Positions 8,663-17,169 of a DNA stretch of 64,000 bases are shown piece by piece; position 1 is the first letter of the stretch, and every line of letters starts with the position of its first letter. Made by a program: the position numbers and the translations under genes. The DNA lies in the NCBI RefSeq assembly GCF_015291725.1, contig NZ_CP030038.1, forward strand, positions 2,469,001 through 2,533,000, given 5' to 3'. A model generated the notes under the pieces. The model was not told the DNA's origin and did no database searches. It saw nothing but the letters and a program-made list of their open reading frames with translations. Source of the DNA: Bradyrhizobium sp. CCBAU 51765. Lineage in GTDB: Bacteria; Pseudomonadota; Alphaproteobacteria; Rhizobiales; Xanthobacteraceae.

Positions 8663-8749
8663 ATGCGATGGATCGCCGTCTTCGACTTCGGCATTCGTCT
8701 GACCCTCGTGGCCGCTTTGCTCGCGGTCGGCGCGGTCTTCGTTTACTGA
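8663..8749 (+). CDS. Possible 28-residue single-span membrane peptide
   Basis: A short ORF starts with ATG 29 bp after iorB, preceded by GGAGG at 8652-8656 with 6-nt spacing. It encodes MRWIAVFDFGIRLTLVAALL plus eight more residues, a single hydrophobic helix ending in Tyr. The position and good Shine-Dalgarno suggest a translated partner of the exported hydroxylase, but no homologue is known to me and it could be fortuitous. Confidence 0.4.
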   Translation: MRWIAVFDFGIRLTLVAALLAVGAVFVY

Positions 8750-9068
8750 ACCGTTCTTCGCCTTCGCGACGTGCCGGGTATGGCCTGGTGTCGCGAGCGC
8801 GGTATCGACCGGTCCCGTTCTGCCCCCAACGACGGTGACGAGGATTTCTCGCGAACGCTGATCAACCCACGCCCCGCTGCCGCAATGTGGCACTTCGCCT
8901 CTAACCCCGCGCCGCGCGCTGTCCCGTGACGGACGGGGCGTATGTTGTGAGACCAACGGCACGCTATGAGGGGGCAAAGATCGATCATGAGGTGGCGAGC
9001 CCGCAGGCACGCATGAGGTAGTCCGCAATAGTGTGGCTACGAAGAATATTACGTCCTGACTCTATGGC
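8750..9068. other. Intergenic stretch without a recognised gene
   Basis: About 320 bp between the possible small peptide and the 3' end of the minus-strand SDR. Only short GC-driven ORFs without family features are present, and I see no convincing terminator hairpin with a T-run. Confidence 0.5.
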
Positions 9069-9803
9069 TCATCCGGCGAGAAACCCGCCATCCACAGCAA
9101 CGACCGTTCCGGTCGCATATCGCGACGCCGGCATGCAGAGGAAGGCAACTGCGCCGGCGATCTCCTCCGGCTGTCCCCAGCGCTTGAACGCGGTGCGATC
9201 GGCGATGCGCTGATAATGCGCGAGATCAGTACGGCCGGCGGCGTTGATCGCCGTCTCGATATAGCCGGGCGCTACCGCATTGACGCGGATGCCGTCTTCG
9301 GCCCACTTCAAGGCCAGCGCCTTGGTCAGCATCACGACACCGCCTTTGCTGGCGCAATAGGCGGGAATGCGCGGCAGCGCCAGCGTCGCATTCATCGAGG
9401 CGATGTTGACGATCGAGCCTTTAGTCTCCGCGAGCCGCGGCTGAAACGCCATGCAGGTGCGGAACGTGCCGGTGAGATTGACGTCGAGCACCTTCATGAA
9501 GGTCTCGATTTCGAATTCCTTGTCGCGCGCGAGGATTCCGGCACAGTTGACCAGCGCATCGACGCGCTTGTGCTGCCGGGCGAAGGACGTGACGGCGGCA
9601 TCATCGGTCACGTCGAGTGTCGCGAGCGTAAGGCCCGCGCGGGGCGTGAGCAGGGTGCGTGCGAGATCGGCATCGTTGGCGCCAGTGGCCGTCACGGTCG
9701 CGCCGAGATCGCAAAACTGGTTGCTGATCGCAGCGCCAATGTCGCCGGCGCCGCCGATCACGACGGCGTGGAAACCGGGTGAGAGTGAGAAATTCGAACT
9801 CAT
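9069..9803 (-). CDS. SDR-family oxidoreductase (sugar/polyol dehydrogenase-like)
   Basis: Classical SDR of 244 aa. The cofactor motif is [10 protein letters not shown] near residue 17, NCAG is present ([11 protein letters not shown]), the catalytic Ser lies in [13 protein letters not shown], the YxxxK motif is YCASKGG, and the end is [13 protein letters not shown], typical of the FabG-like group. It lies 10 bp downstream of lacI on the same strand, so the two form an operon facing the ABC transporter and catabolic genes. It probably oxidises a hydroxyl of the imported sugar or sugar acid (inference). Confidence 0.88.
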   Translation of the reverse strand: MSSNFSLSPGFHAVVIGGAGDIGAAISNQFCDLGATVTATGANDADLARTLLTPRAGLTLATLDVTDDAAVTSFARQHKRVDALVNCAGILARDKEFEIETFMKVLDVNLTGTFRTCMAFQPRLAETKGSIVNIASMNATLALPRIPAYCASKGGVVMLTKALALKWAEDGIRVNAVAPGYIETAINAAGRTDLAHYQRIADRTAFKRWGQPEEIAGAVAFLCMPASRYATGTVVAVDGGFLAG

Positions 9804-9813
9804 GGGCAGGGTC

Positions 9814-10854
9814 TCATTTCAGGGATTTCGGAGGCTGGGCCGTCGATTCACGCACAACCAGCGAGAAGTCGATCTCGCGATGCATGATGGTCTGCTCGCC
9901 GGCAAGGCTCCGCACCAGATATTCGCCGGCGCGCTGCCAGGTTTCTCCGGTCGGAACGTGGATCGTGGTCAGGCTCGGCCGCAAATGGCGGCTCCAGTCG
10001 AGGTCGTCGAAGCCGACCACCGACAAGTCGCGCGGCACGGAGAAGCCGTCGCGCTCCGCCTCGAGCAGGACGCCGTAGGCGATGACGTCGTTGCCGCACA
10101 CCACCGCCGTCGGACGGTCCTTGAGATTGAGGAGATAGCGCGCCGCCTCGCGCGCGTCGTCCAGCGTGTAGGGCACCTCGACATGCCATTGCGAGGGAAG
10201 CTCGATGCCGTTCTCGGCGAGCGCGCGGCGAAAGCCGGCGACGCGGGCGCTGGCGCGGTCGTTGTTGCGCTGGAGCGCCGAGACGATGCCGATGCGGCGA
10301 TGGCCGAGCTCGATGACGTGCGCAGCGGCACGATGGGCGGCGGCTTCGTTGTCGGTGCCGACGCAGGGGTAGGGCCTATCAGGCTGATAGATGCCGACGT
10401 TGATAAAGGGGATTGCATTGTCCGCGAGCAGTTTTCGCAAGCCGTCGTGATGACAATCGCCCCGCAGCACCAGGCCGTCGACGCCGCGGCTGATCAGATT
10501 GCGCGCCTGCTGCAATTCGACGTCGAGGTCGTAGCCGCTCGTGGTGAGAAACAGCATGTATCCGACCGAGGAGAGATATTGCTGCAGCGAGGCGATGCCG
10601 CGCGCGAACATCGTGTTGTCGATCGTCGGCACGATCGCGCCCAGTGTGCGCGAACGCCGCGACGACAGGATCCGCGCCGGCGCATGCGGGATGTAGCCGA
10701 GTGCGTCAATGGCCTTTTCGATGCGCGCGCGCAAGGACGGGCTCACCGCATCGGGATTGTTGAGCGCGCGCGACACCGATGCCGTCGAGACGCCGGCGCG
10801 CGCCGCCACGGCGCGGATCCCCTGTTTCGCAGATTTGGCGTTGGTTAGTCTCAT
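9814..10854 (-). CDS. LacI-family transcriptional regulator
   Basis: Sugar-responsive repressor, 346 aa. The N-terminus is a LacI HTH ([20 protein letters not shown] followed by [20 protein letters not shown]), then the hinge region ([12 protein letters not shown]) and a periplasmic-binding-like effector domain ([44 protein letters not shown]). A perfect 14-bp palindrome overlaps its own start codon, and a related half-site lies at the promoter of the divergent ABC operon. It most likely represses both directions until the sugar is present. Confidence 0.92.
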   Translation of the reverse strand: MRLTNAKSAKQGIRAVAARAGVSTASVSRALNNPDAVSPSLRARIEKAIDALGYIPHAPARILSSRRSRTLGAIVPTIDNTMFARGIASLQQYLSSVGYMLFLTTSGYDLDVELQQARNLISRGVDGLVLRGDCHHDGLRKLLADNAIPFINVGIYQPDRPYPCVGTDNEAAAHRAAAHVIELGHRRIGIVSALQRNNDRASARVAGFRRALAENGIELPSQWHVEVPYTLDDAREAARYLLNLKDRPTAVVCGNDVIAYGVLLEAERDGFSVPRDLSVVGFDDLDWSRHLRPSLTTIHVPTGETWQRAGEYLVRSLAGEQTIMHREIDFSLVVRESTAQPPKSLK

Positions 10855-10866
10855 GTAACGTTACAT
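10853..10866. promoter_or_regulatory. Putative LacI operator, perfect palindrome
   Basis: ATGTAACGTTACAT is a perfect 14-bp palindrome with a central CG step, as is common in LacI-family operators. It covers the lacI start codon on the minus strand. Confidence 0.65.
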
Positions 10867-10936
10867 TGTGCGGCGCAACCCGAGCGTTAGCGGGATTGTC
10901 GCAAATCTGCCGTAGATTGTGCAGCTTGTCCATCGC

Positions 10937-10977
10937 TTGACACAGCGGATGCGAGGTCTATTTTGTAACCGTTTTCA
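10937..10977 (+). promoter_or_regulatory. Sigma70-type promoter of the ABC/catabolic operon with operator-like half-site
   Basis: TTGACA at 10937-10942 and TATTTT at 10959-10964 with a 16-bp spacer form a plausible promoter. Directly after it, TGTAACCG at 10964-10971 repeats half of the palindrome found at lacI. Confidence 0.5.
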
Positions 10978-11042
10978 GATAGTGATCAAACGTACTCAGA
11001 ATGGTCCGCCAGCTTAAGGCGGCCAGCCGGGAGGAGAGTTCG

Positions 11043-12344
11043 ATGAAGGCCAGGATGCTCGCGACCCATGTCGCGTTGCCCGTTTTCGCGATTGCCGCCG
11101 CCAGCGCGCCGGCACACGCGGCCGATTTCGACTGGATGAAATTCAAGGGCAAGACCGTCACCTTTCTCGCCAACAACAATCCGGTCGCGCAGGCGCTGCT
11201 GACCTACAAGGCCGATTTCGAGAAGCTCACCGGCATGACCCTGAAGGTTGACGCCTATCAGGAACAGCAGATGCGCCAGCGCCTGGTCACAGTCATGAAC
11301 GCGAACAGCGACGAGGTCGACGTGTTCATGACGCTGCCCTCGCGCGAGGGCGAGCAGTTCGCCGCTGCCGGCTGGTACGGCGATCTCACCGCGATGGCCA
11401 AGAACGAGGTTGCCAAGGACTATGATCCGAATGGATTGAGCCAGGCCTTGCTCAAGGCCGCGACCTTCGACGGCAAGCTCACCAGCATGCCGATGAACAT
11501 CGAAGGTCCGATCTTCTACTACCGCACGGACATCTTCAAGAAATGCGGCCTCGAGGCGCCGAAGACCATCAAGGACGTCGAGGCTGCTGCCGAGAAGATC
11601 AAGACCTGCGACGGTGCGGTGACGCCGTTCGTCTCGCGTGGCCTCAAGCCCGCGATCGCCTACACCTTCAGCAATATGCTGCACAATATCGGCGGCACCT
11701 ACATCGCAAGCGGAAAGTCGAACCTCTGCTCTGCCAAGGGCAAGGAGGCGCTCGATACCTATAGCCGGCTGCTGCGCGATTTCGGTCCGCCGGGCGTCGT
11801 CAATTACAGCTTTCAGCAGATCTCCGCGCTCTACCGCAGCGGCCGCGCGGCGATGGCGTTCGAATCCTCGAACGAACTGCGCACAGTGATGGAAGGCGGC
11901 GCGCGCCTCAAGGACACCGGCCTGCTGCCGTTCCCGGCAGGCGAGGCCGGCCAGGTGCCGACCACGATCGGCTGGGGCATGGCGGTGTCCTCGCACAGCA
12001 AGCAGCCGGAGGCAGCCTGGTACTTCGTGCAGTGGGCGACCAGCCCCGAGGTGCAGAAGAAGATGGCGCTGCAGGGCATTGCCCCGCCGCGTCCATCGGT
12101 CGCCAAGGACCCTGAATATCGCAAGTGGATCGACGAGGAGCCGGTCCGCAAGGAATGGCAGGCCGCGCTCGACGTGCTCGCCACCAAGGGCTCCTCTGAG
12201 GTCGGCTATCCCATCGTTGCCAACCCGGAATCGCGCGAGTTCATCGGCCAGGCGGTGCAGGATCTGATCCTGAAGCAAAAGCCGCTCGAGCAGGCCTGCG
12301 CGGATGCCGACAAGGCGCTCGATGCGCTGATCGCCCGGAAGTAA
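11043..12344 (+). CDS. ABC transporter extracellular sugar-binding protein
   Basis: Periplasmic solute-binding protein (SBP family 1), 433 aa. The first 28 residues form a Sec signal ending APAHA-ADF. The mature protein has family features such as GKTVTFLANNNPVAQAL, ITTYKADFEKLTG-like spacing (LLTYKADFEKLTGMTLKVD) and AAWYFVQWATSPEVQKKMAL. The ATG at 11043 has GGAGGAG about 6 nt upstream; the frame opens earlier at 11001 but without such a site. First gene of the plus-strand operon. It would deliver a carbohydrate to the two permeases downstream. Confidence 0.9.
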   Translation: MKARMLATHVALPVFAIAAASAPAHAADFDWMKFKGKTVTFLANNNPVAQALLTYKADFEKLTGMTLKVDAYQEQQMRQRLVTVMNANSDEVDVFMTLPSREGEQFAAAGWYGDLTAMAKNEVAKDYDPNGLSQALLKAATFDGKLTSMPMNIEGPIFYYRTDIFKKCGLEAPKTIKDVEAAAEKIKTCDGAVTPFVSRGLKPAIAYTFSNMLHNIGGTYIASGKSNLCSAKGKEALDTYSRLLRDFGPPGVVNYSFQQISALYRSGRAAMAFESSNELRTVMEGGARLKDTGLLPFPAGEAGQVPTTIGWGMAVSSHSKQPEAAWYFVQWATSPEVQKKMALQGIAPPRPSVAKDPEYRKWIDEEPVRKEWQAALDVLATKGSSEVGYPIVANPESREFIGQAVQDLILKQKPLEQACADADKALDALIARK

Positions 12345-12352
12345 CGGTTTCA

Positions 12353-12379
12353 TGCCGGCAGGCGCGCTGCCTGCCGGCA
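12353..12379 (+). other. Intercistronic stem-loop after the binding-protein gene
   Basis: TGCCGGCAGG (12353-12362) pairs perfectly with CCTGCCGGCA (12370-12379) around a 7-nt loop. There is no T-run, so it is more likely an mRNA-stabilising or attenuating hairpin that keeps binding-protein transcript in excess, a known feature of ABC operons, than a full terminator. Confidence 0.65.
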
Positions 12380-12403
12380 CCTCATTCTCAAGGAAACGGG
12401 CGG

Positions 12404-13291
12404 ATGTCTGACACGGCTGCGACACTCACGCAGGACCGGCAGAAGCTGGAGATGGCGGCGCTTTCCGCGCCGGCCGTGGTCTTCACGGTCGCGATGATCG
12501 CGTTTCCGGTCGTCTATACGATCTGGCTCGGCTTCCAGACGTTCTCCTCGACCGGCAAGCAGTCCTTTGCGGGCCTCGCCAATTATTCGACGCTGATCTC
12601 CGATGTCGAATTCTGGCACGGGTTGTGGATCACCATCGCGCTGTTCGTGCTGTCGCTGGTGCTGCAGCTCGTGTTCGGCGTCTGGCTGGCGCTGGTGCTG
12701 TTCCATGCCAAGCGCCTGCCGGGCATCGTGCGCTCGCTGTTCATCTCGCCCTTCATGATGCCGCCGGTGGTCGCGGGCATGATGTGGCTGGTGATCCTCG
12801 ATCCCTCACTGGGGGCGGCCAACTACATCCTGCAATCCTTCGGCCTGCCGCCGTCGGATTGGCTGGCGTCGCCGACATGGGTGATTCCAACCATCGCGCT
12901 GATCGACAGCTGGCAGTGGACGCCCTATGTCGCCCTGATCGTGCTGGGCGGCCTGCAGTCGCTGCCGCCGAGCGTCTACGAGGCCGCGCAGATCGACGGC
13001 GCATCCCCGTTCAAGACCTTCCGCCGCATCACGTTGCCGCTGCTGCTGCCGACCATCGTCACCGCGGCGATCCTGCGCAGCGTCGATCTCTTGCGCTTCT
13101 TCGACATCATTTACATCACCACCCAGGGCGGGCCGGGCAACGCCTCGAACACGCTCAACATCTACGGCTTCCGGGTCGGCTTCGAGTTCTTCAACATCGG
13201 CTATGCCAGTGCCCTGATGCTGACATTGACGGCGATCGTGTTCGGCGCCGTGCTCGCCTTCAACCGCCTGCGCGGCGCAGTGGCGTGGTGA
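12404..13291 (+). CDS. ABC sugar transporter permease (MalF/UgpA type)
   Basis: Inner-membrane permease of 295 aa with six predicted hydrophobic segments. The EAA loop that contacts the ATPase is YEAAQIDGASPFKTFRRITLP, near residue 196. C-terminal hydrophobic span LMLTLTAIVFGAVLAFNRL. It follows the intercistronic hairpin and its stop codon is 4 bp before the second permease, so it belongs to the same operon. Confidence 0.92.
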   Translation: MSDTAATLTQDRQKLEMAALSAPAVVFTVAMIAFPVVYTIWLGFQTFSSTGKQSFAGLANYSTLISDVEFWHGLWITIALFVLSLVLQLVFGVWLALVLFHAKRLPGIVRSLFISPFMMPPVVAGMMWLVILDPSLGAANYILQSFGLPPSDWLASPTWVIPTIALIDSWQWTPYVALIVLGGLQSLPPSVYEAAQIDGASPFKTFRRITLPLLLPTIVTAAILRSVDLLRFFDIIYITTQGGPGNASNTLNIYGFRVGFEFFNIGYASALMLTLTAIVFGAVLAFNRLRGAVAW

Positions 13292-13295
13292 TGTC

Positions 13296-14123
13296 ATGAC
13301 CGATGCCGCCGACACCGACCGCTGGATCCGCCGGCTCAACCTGGTGCAGCTCGTGCTGGCCGGCCTGCTCATCATGGCGCCGACGGTCTGGATGGTGCTG
13401 TCCTCGTTCAAGCCGTCCTTCGAGGTCACCGCCTATCCGCCGACGCTGGTGTTCACGCCGACATTGGAGAACTATGTCGAGCTGACGAGGACCACGCCGT
13501 TTCTCAGCTATGCGCTCAACAGCCTCATCGTCACCGTGGGCTCGACCGCGCTCGGACTGCTGTTCGGCATTCCCGCCGCGTTCGCCGTCTCCTGGACGCG
13601 GATTTCCTGGCCCGCGATCCTGACGCTGGCGGCGCGCATGGCGCCGGGCACGCTGTTCCTGCTGCCATGGTACGTCATGTTCCGGCAGGTCGGCATGATC
13701 GGTTCCTACACCGCATTGATTCTCAGTCACGCCGTGATCACGCTGCCGATCGTGATCTGGGTCCTGCTGCCGTCCTTCGACGGCATCCCGCGCAGTGTCT
13801 TTGAAGCGGCGCAGGTGGACGGATGCAGCGTCACGCGCATCCTCTGGCGCATCGCGCTGCCGCTGGTGGCGTCGGGCGTCGCGGTCTCGGCGATTCTCGC
13901 CTTCGTGTTCTCTTGGAACTACTTCCTGTTTGCGCTGGTGCTTTCCAATGGCGACACCAAGACGCTGATCGCGGCGGCCTTCAACTTCATCGGCGAGGGT
14001 TCGACGCAGTGGGGAGCGCTCATGGCGGCGGCGACGTTGATCGCATTGCCGCCGCTGGTGCTGGCGGCCCTGGTTCAGCGCTGGCTCGTGTCCGGACTGA
14101 CGCTCGGCGCGGTGAAGGGCTAG
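13296..14123 (+). CDS. ABC sugar transporter permease (MalG/UgpE type)
   Basis: Second inner-membrane permease, 275 aa. EAA motif at FEAAQVDGCSVTRILWRIALP. The N-terminal span LVLAGLLIMAPTVWMVLSSFKP and the periplasmic loop FEVTAYPPTLVFTPTLENY are typical of MalG-like subunits. It pairs with the preceding permease to form the channel. Confidence 0.92.
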   Translation: MTDAADTDRWIRRLNLVQLVLAGLLIMAPTVWMVLSSFKPSFEVTAYPPTLVFTPTLENYVELTRTTPFLSYALNSLIVTVGSTALGLLFGIPAAFAVSWTRISWPAILTLAARMAPGTLFLLPWYVMFRQVGMIGSYTALILSHAVITLPIVIWVLLPSFDGIPRSVFEAAQVDGCSVTRILWRIALPLVASGVAVSAILAFVFSWNYFLFALVLSNGDTKTLIAAAFNFIGEGSTQWGALMAAATLIALPPLVLAALVQRWLVSGLTLGAVKG

Positions 14124-14128
14124 GTCTC

Positions 14129-15133
14129 ATGAATGCATTATCCCGTCCGAACTCGATCATGCAGGCCGCGGTCTTCCACGGCAACGATCGCATCACCATC
14201 GAACGCGTGCCGATGCCCGACGTCGGCAAGGGCGAGGTGCTGGTGCGCGTCTCGCGCACGGCGCTGTGTGGCTCGGACTTCAAGCTCTGGCACAAAGGTG
14301 CGGAGTTCACCGCGGGCCACGAGATATTCGGCGTGGTCGAGCAGCCCGGTCATCGCCTGCATGGCCGGCGCTGCGCCGTCTATATCCCCTTGCACTGCGA
14401 CCGCTGCGCCGCCTGTCAGCGCGGCGACACCCAGATGTGCCTGGAGGTCTCCAGCCTGATCGGCTGGAACAGGCCGGGCGGCTATGCCGAATACGTGCCG
14501 GTGCCTGAAAACTGCCTGCTCCCGGTCCCCGACGACATCGAGGACAGCCTCGCGCCGCTGCTGCTCGACACCATCGGCACCTCGGGCCATGCCGTGCGCT
14601 TCGTCAGCCGCGTGGTGTCACCGGCCGAGGCCGGACCGGTGCTCGTGATGGGGGCGGGGCCCGTCGGTCTCGGCGTCGTACTGGCGCTCCGCGCGCTCGG
14701 CTACGATGACGTCCATGTCGCCGACCCCAACGCCGCGCGCCTCAGGATCGCGCAATCCTTCGGCGCGAAGGCGCACCCGGTCGGCGACACCTCCAAGCGC
14801 TTTGCTCTCATCATGGAATGCTCGGGCGCGCATGCGGCGCGCAATCTCGGCATCGAGCTGGTCCTGCCGCGCGGCGCCTTGGTACTGGTCGGCGAAAACG
14901 CGGCGCCCTGGACCATCGAGGAAGGCAAGGTGTTTCGCCGCAAGGATTTCTACATGATCCGGACCTTCTATTTCCCGGTCTCGGACTTCGAACCGAATGT
15001 CAAGCTGCTGCGCAAGTACAAGGACGAATACCGCGTCCTCGTCGACGGCGAGTTCGGCCTGTCGGCTCTCCCTGAGAATTTCGCCCGCTTCGCCAAGGGC
15101 GAGCTGATCAAGCCTGTGCTGGCGCTGGACTGA
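14129..15133 (+). CDS. Zinc-dependent medium-chain alcohol/sugar dehydrogenase
   Basis: MDR-family dehydrogenase of 334 aa. The catalytic zinc ligands are in TALCGSDFKLWHKG (Cys) and TAGHEIFG (His-Glu). The structural zinc site is Cys-rich CDRCAACQRGDTQMC. The Rossmann motif is VMGAGPVGLGVVLAL. The ATG at 14129 is 5 bp after the permease stop; a second ATG at 14159 (MQAAVFHG) is also possible. It lies between the permeases and the ATPase of the transporter, so it probably acts on the imported compound, oxidising a polyol or sugar-acid hydroxyl with NAD(P). Confidence 0.88.
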   Translation: MNALSRPNSIMQAAVFHGNDRITIERVPMPDVGKGEVLVRVSRTALCGSDFKLWHKGAEFTAGHEIFGVVEQPGHRLHGRRCAVYIPLHCDRCAACQRGDTQMCLEVSSLIGWNRPGGYAEYVPVPENCLLPVPDDIEDSLAPLLLDTIGTSGHAVRFVSRVVSPAEAGPVLVMGAGPVGLGVVLALRALGYDDVHVADPNAARLRIAQSFGAKAHPVGDTSKRFALIMECSGAHAARNLGIELVLPRGALVLVGENAAPWTIEEGKVFRRKDFYMIRTFYFPVSDFEPNVKLLRKYKDEYRVLVDGEFGLSALPENFARFAKGELIKPVLALD

Positions 15134-15139
15134 GCGATC

Positions 15140-16213
15140 ATGGCCTCGATCTCGATCCGCAACCTCACCAAACGTTACGGCAATTTCACCGTGATCCCCG
15201 ATCTCAATCTGGAGATCGCGGACCACGAGTTCGTTGTGTTCGTCGGCCCGTCCGGATGCGGCAAGTCGACCTTGCTGCGCATCATCGCGGGCCTCGAGCC
15301 GATCTCGTCGGGCGACCTCTATATCGGCGACAAGCGCGTCAACGGCGTGCAGGCCGCGCAGCGCGACATCGCGATGGTGTTCCAGGACTACGCGCTCTAT
15401 CCGCATATGCGCGTCTACGACAACATGTCGTTCGCGCTGGAGCTGCGTGGCACGCCGAGGGCGGAGATCGATGCCCGCGTAAAGCGCGCCGCCGCTCTGT
15501 TGCACATCGAGCCTTATCTGGACCGAAAGCCGAAGGAGCTGTCCGGCGGCCAGCGCCAGCGCGTCGCCATGGGCCGCGCCATCGTGCGCAATCCCAAGGC
15601 GTTCCTGTTCGACGAGCCGCTCTCCAACCTCGACGCCAAGCTGCGCGGGCAGGTCCGCGCCGAGATCAAGGCGCTGTCGCAGGAGCTGAAGACCACCATG
15701 GTCTTCGTCACCCACGACCAGATCGAGGCCATGACCATGGCGGACCGGATCGTGGTGCTCCAGAGCGGCACGATCCAGCAATACGACACGCCCGAGACCG
15801 TCTACGAGCGGCCCGCCAACCAGTTCGTCGCCGGCTTCATCGGCTCGCCCGCGATGAATTTCTTCCCGGTCGAGTGGCGCCAGGAGCAGGCAGTTCTTTC
15901 GCAAGGTGGAACGGTGGTGGCGCTGGACGGCGAGACCGCAGGGCGCCTGAGCAAGGCCGGTAACGCCGTGCTCGGCATTCGCCCCGAACATTTCGCGGTC
16001 GCGACCGATGCCGCCGATGGCATCGCCATCGACGTCAAGCTGGTCGAGCCGCTCGGTTCGGACACGCTGATCCATTTCGACCTCGCCGGCGGCCCCGCCA
16101 TTGCGCGGGTCGATCCGGCGCTGCGGCCGAAGGTCGGCGATCGCATCAACCTGCGCCCGCAGCCGGGCAAGACACACCTGTTCGATGCCACCAATGGACA
16201 GGTTCTGCGGTGA
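15140..16213 (+). CDS. ABC sugar transporter ATP-binding protein (UgpC/MalK type)
   Basis: Cytoplasmic ATPase of the importer, 357 aa. Walker A GPSGCGKST near residue 36, Q-loop VFQDYALYPHM, signature LSGGQRQRVAMGRA, Walker B AFLFDEPLSNLD, and the H-loop FVTHDQIEAM. The C-terminal 120 residues are the regulatory TOBE/OB domain found in MalK-like proteins (LGIRPEHFAV). It energises the two permeases upstream. Confidence 0.93.
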   Translation: MASISIRNLTKRYGNFTVIPDLNLEIADHEFVVFVGPSGCGKSTLLRIIAGLEPISSGDLYIGDKRVNGVQAAQRDIAMVFQDYALYPHMRVYDNMSFALELRGTPRAEIDARVKRAAALLHIEPYLDRKPKELSGGQRQRVAMGRAIVRNPKAFLFDEPLSNLDAKLRGQVRAEIKALSQELKTTMVFVTHDQIEAMTMADRIVVLQSGTIQQYDTPETVYERPANQFVAGFIGSPAMNFFPVEWRQEQAVLSQGGTVVALDGETAGRLSKAGNAVLGIRPEHFAVATDAADGIAIDVKLVEPLGSDTLIHFDLAGGPAIARVDPALRPKVGDRINLRPQPGKTHLFDATNGQVLR

Positions 16214-17169
16214 GCGCGTCGGTGAACATCGGCGACCTCTCGGCGCTGGCGGACGTCGCGTCCAGGGAGAGGCCCGTGCACGTGATCTGTCTCGGGCTGT
16301 CCGCGCTCGACCAGGTCTGGCGCGTCGATCGGCCGTTCGCGGGTGGAAGCGAGAAAATCAGGGCGGTCGAGTACGGCACGCTTGGCGGCGGCATGGCTGC
16401 CAATGCTGCCGTCGCGGTGGCGAAGCTCGGCGCGTCCGTCGCGTTCTGGGGGCGGGCAGGGAACGATGCCGCCGGCCATGAGATGAAGTCGGCCTTCACC
16501 GCCGAAGGGGTCGACGTCCAGAACTTCCGGCTGTTTCCCGCCGGCCGCTCGTCGGTCTCCGGAATCATCGTCGATAGCTCCGGCGAGCGCCAGATCGTCA
16601 ACTTTCGCGGCCTGTATCCGGAAGCAGCCGATTGGATTCCGCTCAAGATCGTCGCGCACGCATCCGCCGTGCTGGCCGATCCGCGCTGGGTCGAGGGCGC
16701 GGCCGCGCTGTTCCGCGAAGCGCGTGCGCGCGGCATTCCGACCGTGCTCGACGGCGACATGGCCGACGCCGAGGTGTTCGAGCGGCTGCTGCCGCTGACT
16801 GATCACGCCATCTTCTCGGAGCCCGCGCTCACGGCCTTTGCCGGATCGGCCGATGATAGATCCCTCGTAACGCTGGCGCGCTTCGGATGCCGCGTCATCG
16901 CCGTCACGCGCGGCGAGGGCGGCGTGAGCTGGCACGAGAACGGCCAACTGCATCGGCAGGTCGCCTATGCCGTCGACGTCGTCGATACCACGGGCGCGGG
17001 CGACGTCTTCCATGGCGCCTATACGCTTGCGATCGGCGCCGGCATCGACGTGCGCGCCGCCATGGCGTTTGCGGCGGCCACGGCCGCCATGAAATGCCGC
17101 CATGCCGGCGGCCGCAATGGAATCCCCACCATCAATGAGTGTCTTGTATTCATGAGGACGAAGCCATGA
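16210..17169 (+). CDS. PfkB-family carbohydrate kinase
   Basis: Ribokinase/PfkB-type sugar kinase, 319 aa. It has the N-terminal GGxxAN signature (TLGGGMAANAAVAVAKLG) and the C-terminal ATP-binding motif with catalytic Asp (DTTGAGDVFHGAYTLA). The GTG start overlaps the stop of the ATPase gene (GTGA), which implies coupling. Directly followed by a LacD-type aldolase, an arrangement in which kinase and aldolase act in sequence, as in tagatose-6-phosphate or sulfofructose-phosphate catabolism. The exact substrate is not known. Confidence 0.9.
   Translation: MSASVNIGDLSALADVASRERPVHVICLGLSALDQVWRVDRPFAGGSEKIRAVEYGTLGGGMAANAAVAVAKLGASVAFWGRAGNDAAGHEMKSAFTAEGVDVQNFRLFPAGRSSVSGIIVDSSGERQIVNFRGLYPEAADWIPLKIVAHASAVLADPRWVEGAAALFREARARGIPTVLDGDMADAEVFERLLPLTDHAIFSEPALTAFAGSADDRSLVTLARFGCRVIAVTRGEGGVSWHENGQLHRQVAYAVDVVDTTGAGDVFHGAYTLAIGAGIDVRAAMAFAAATAAMKCRHAGGRNGIPTINECLVFMRTKP

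Noticed and set aside
14618..16177. A 519-codon minus-strand frame opposite the dehydrogenase and ABC ATPase genes
   Set aside because: The plus-strand genes have complete motifs (zinc sites, Walker A and B). The antisense frame has none.
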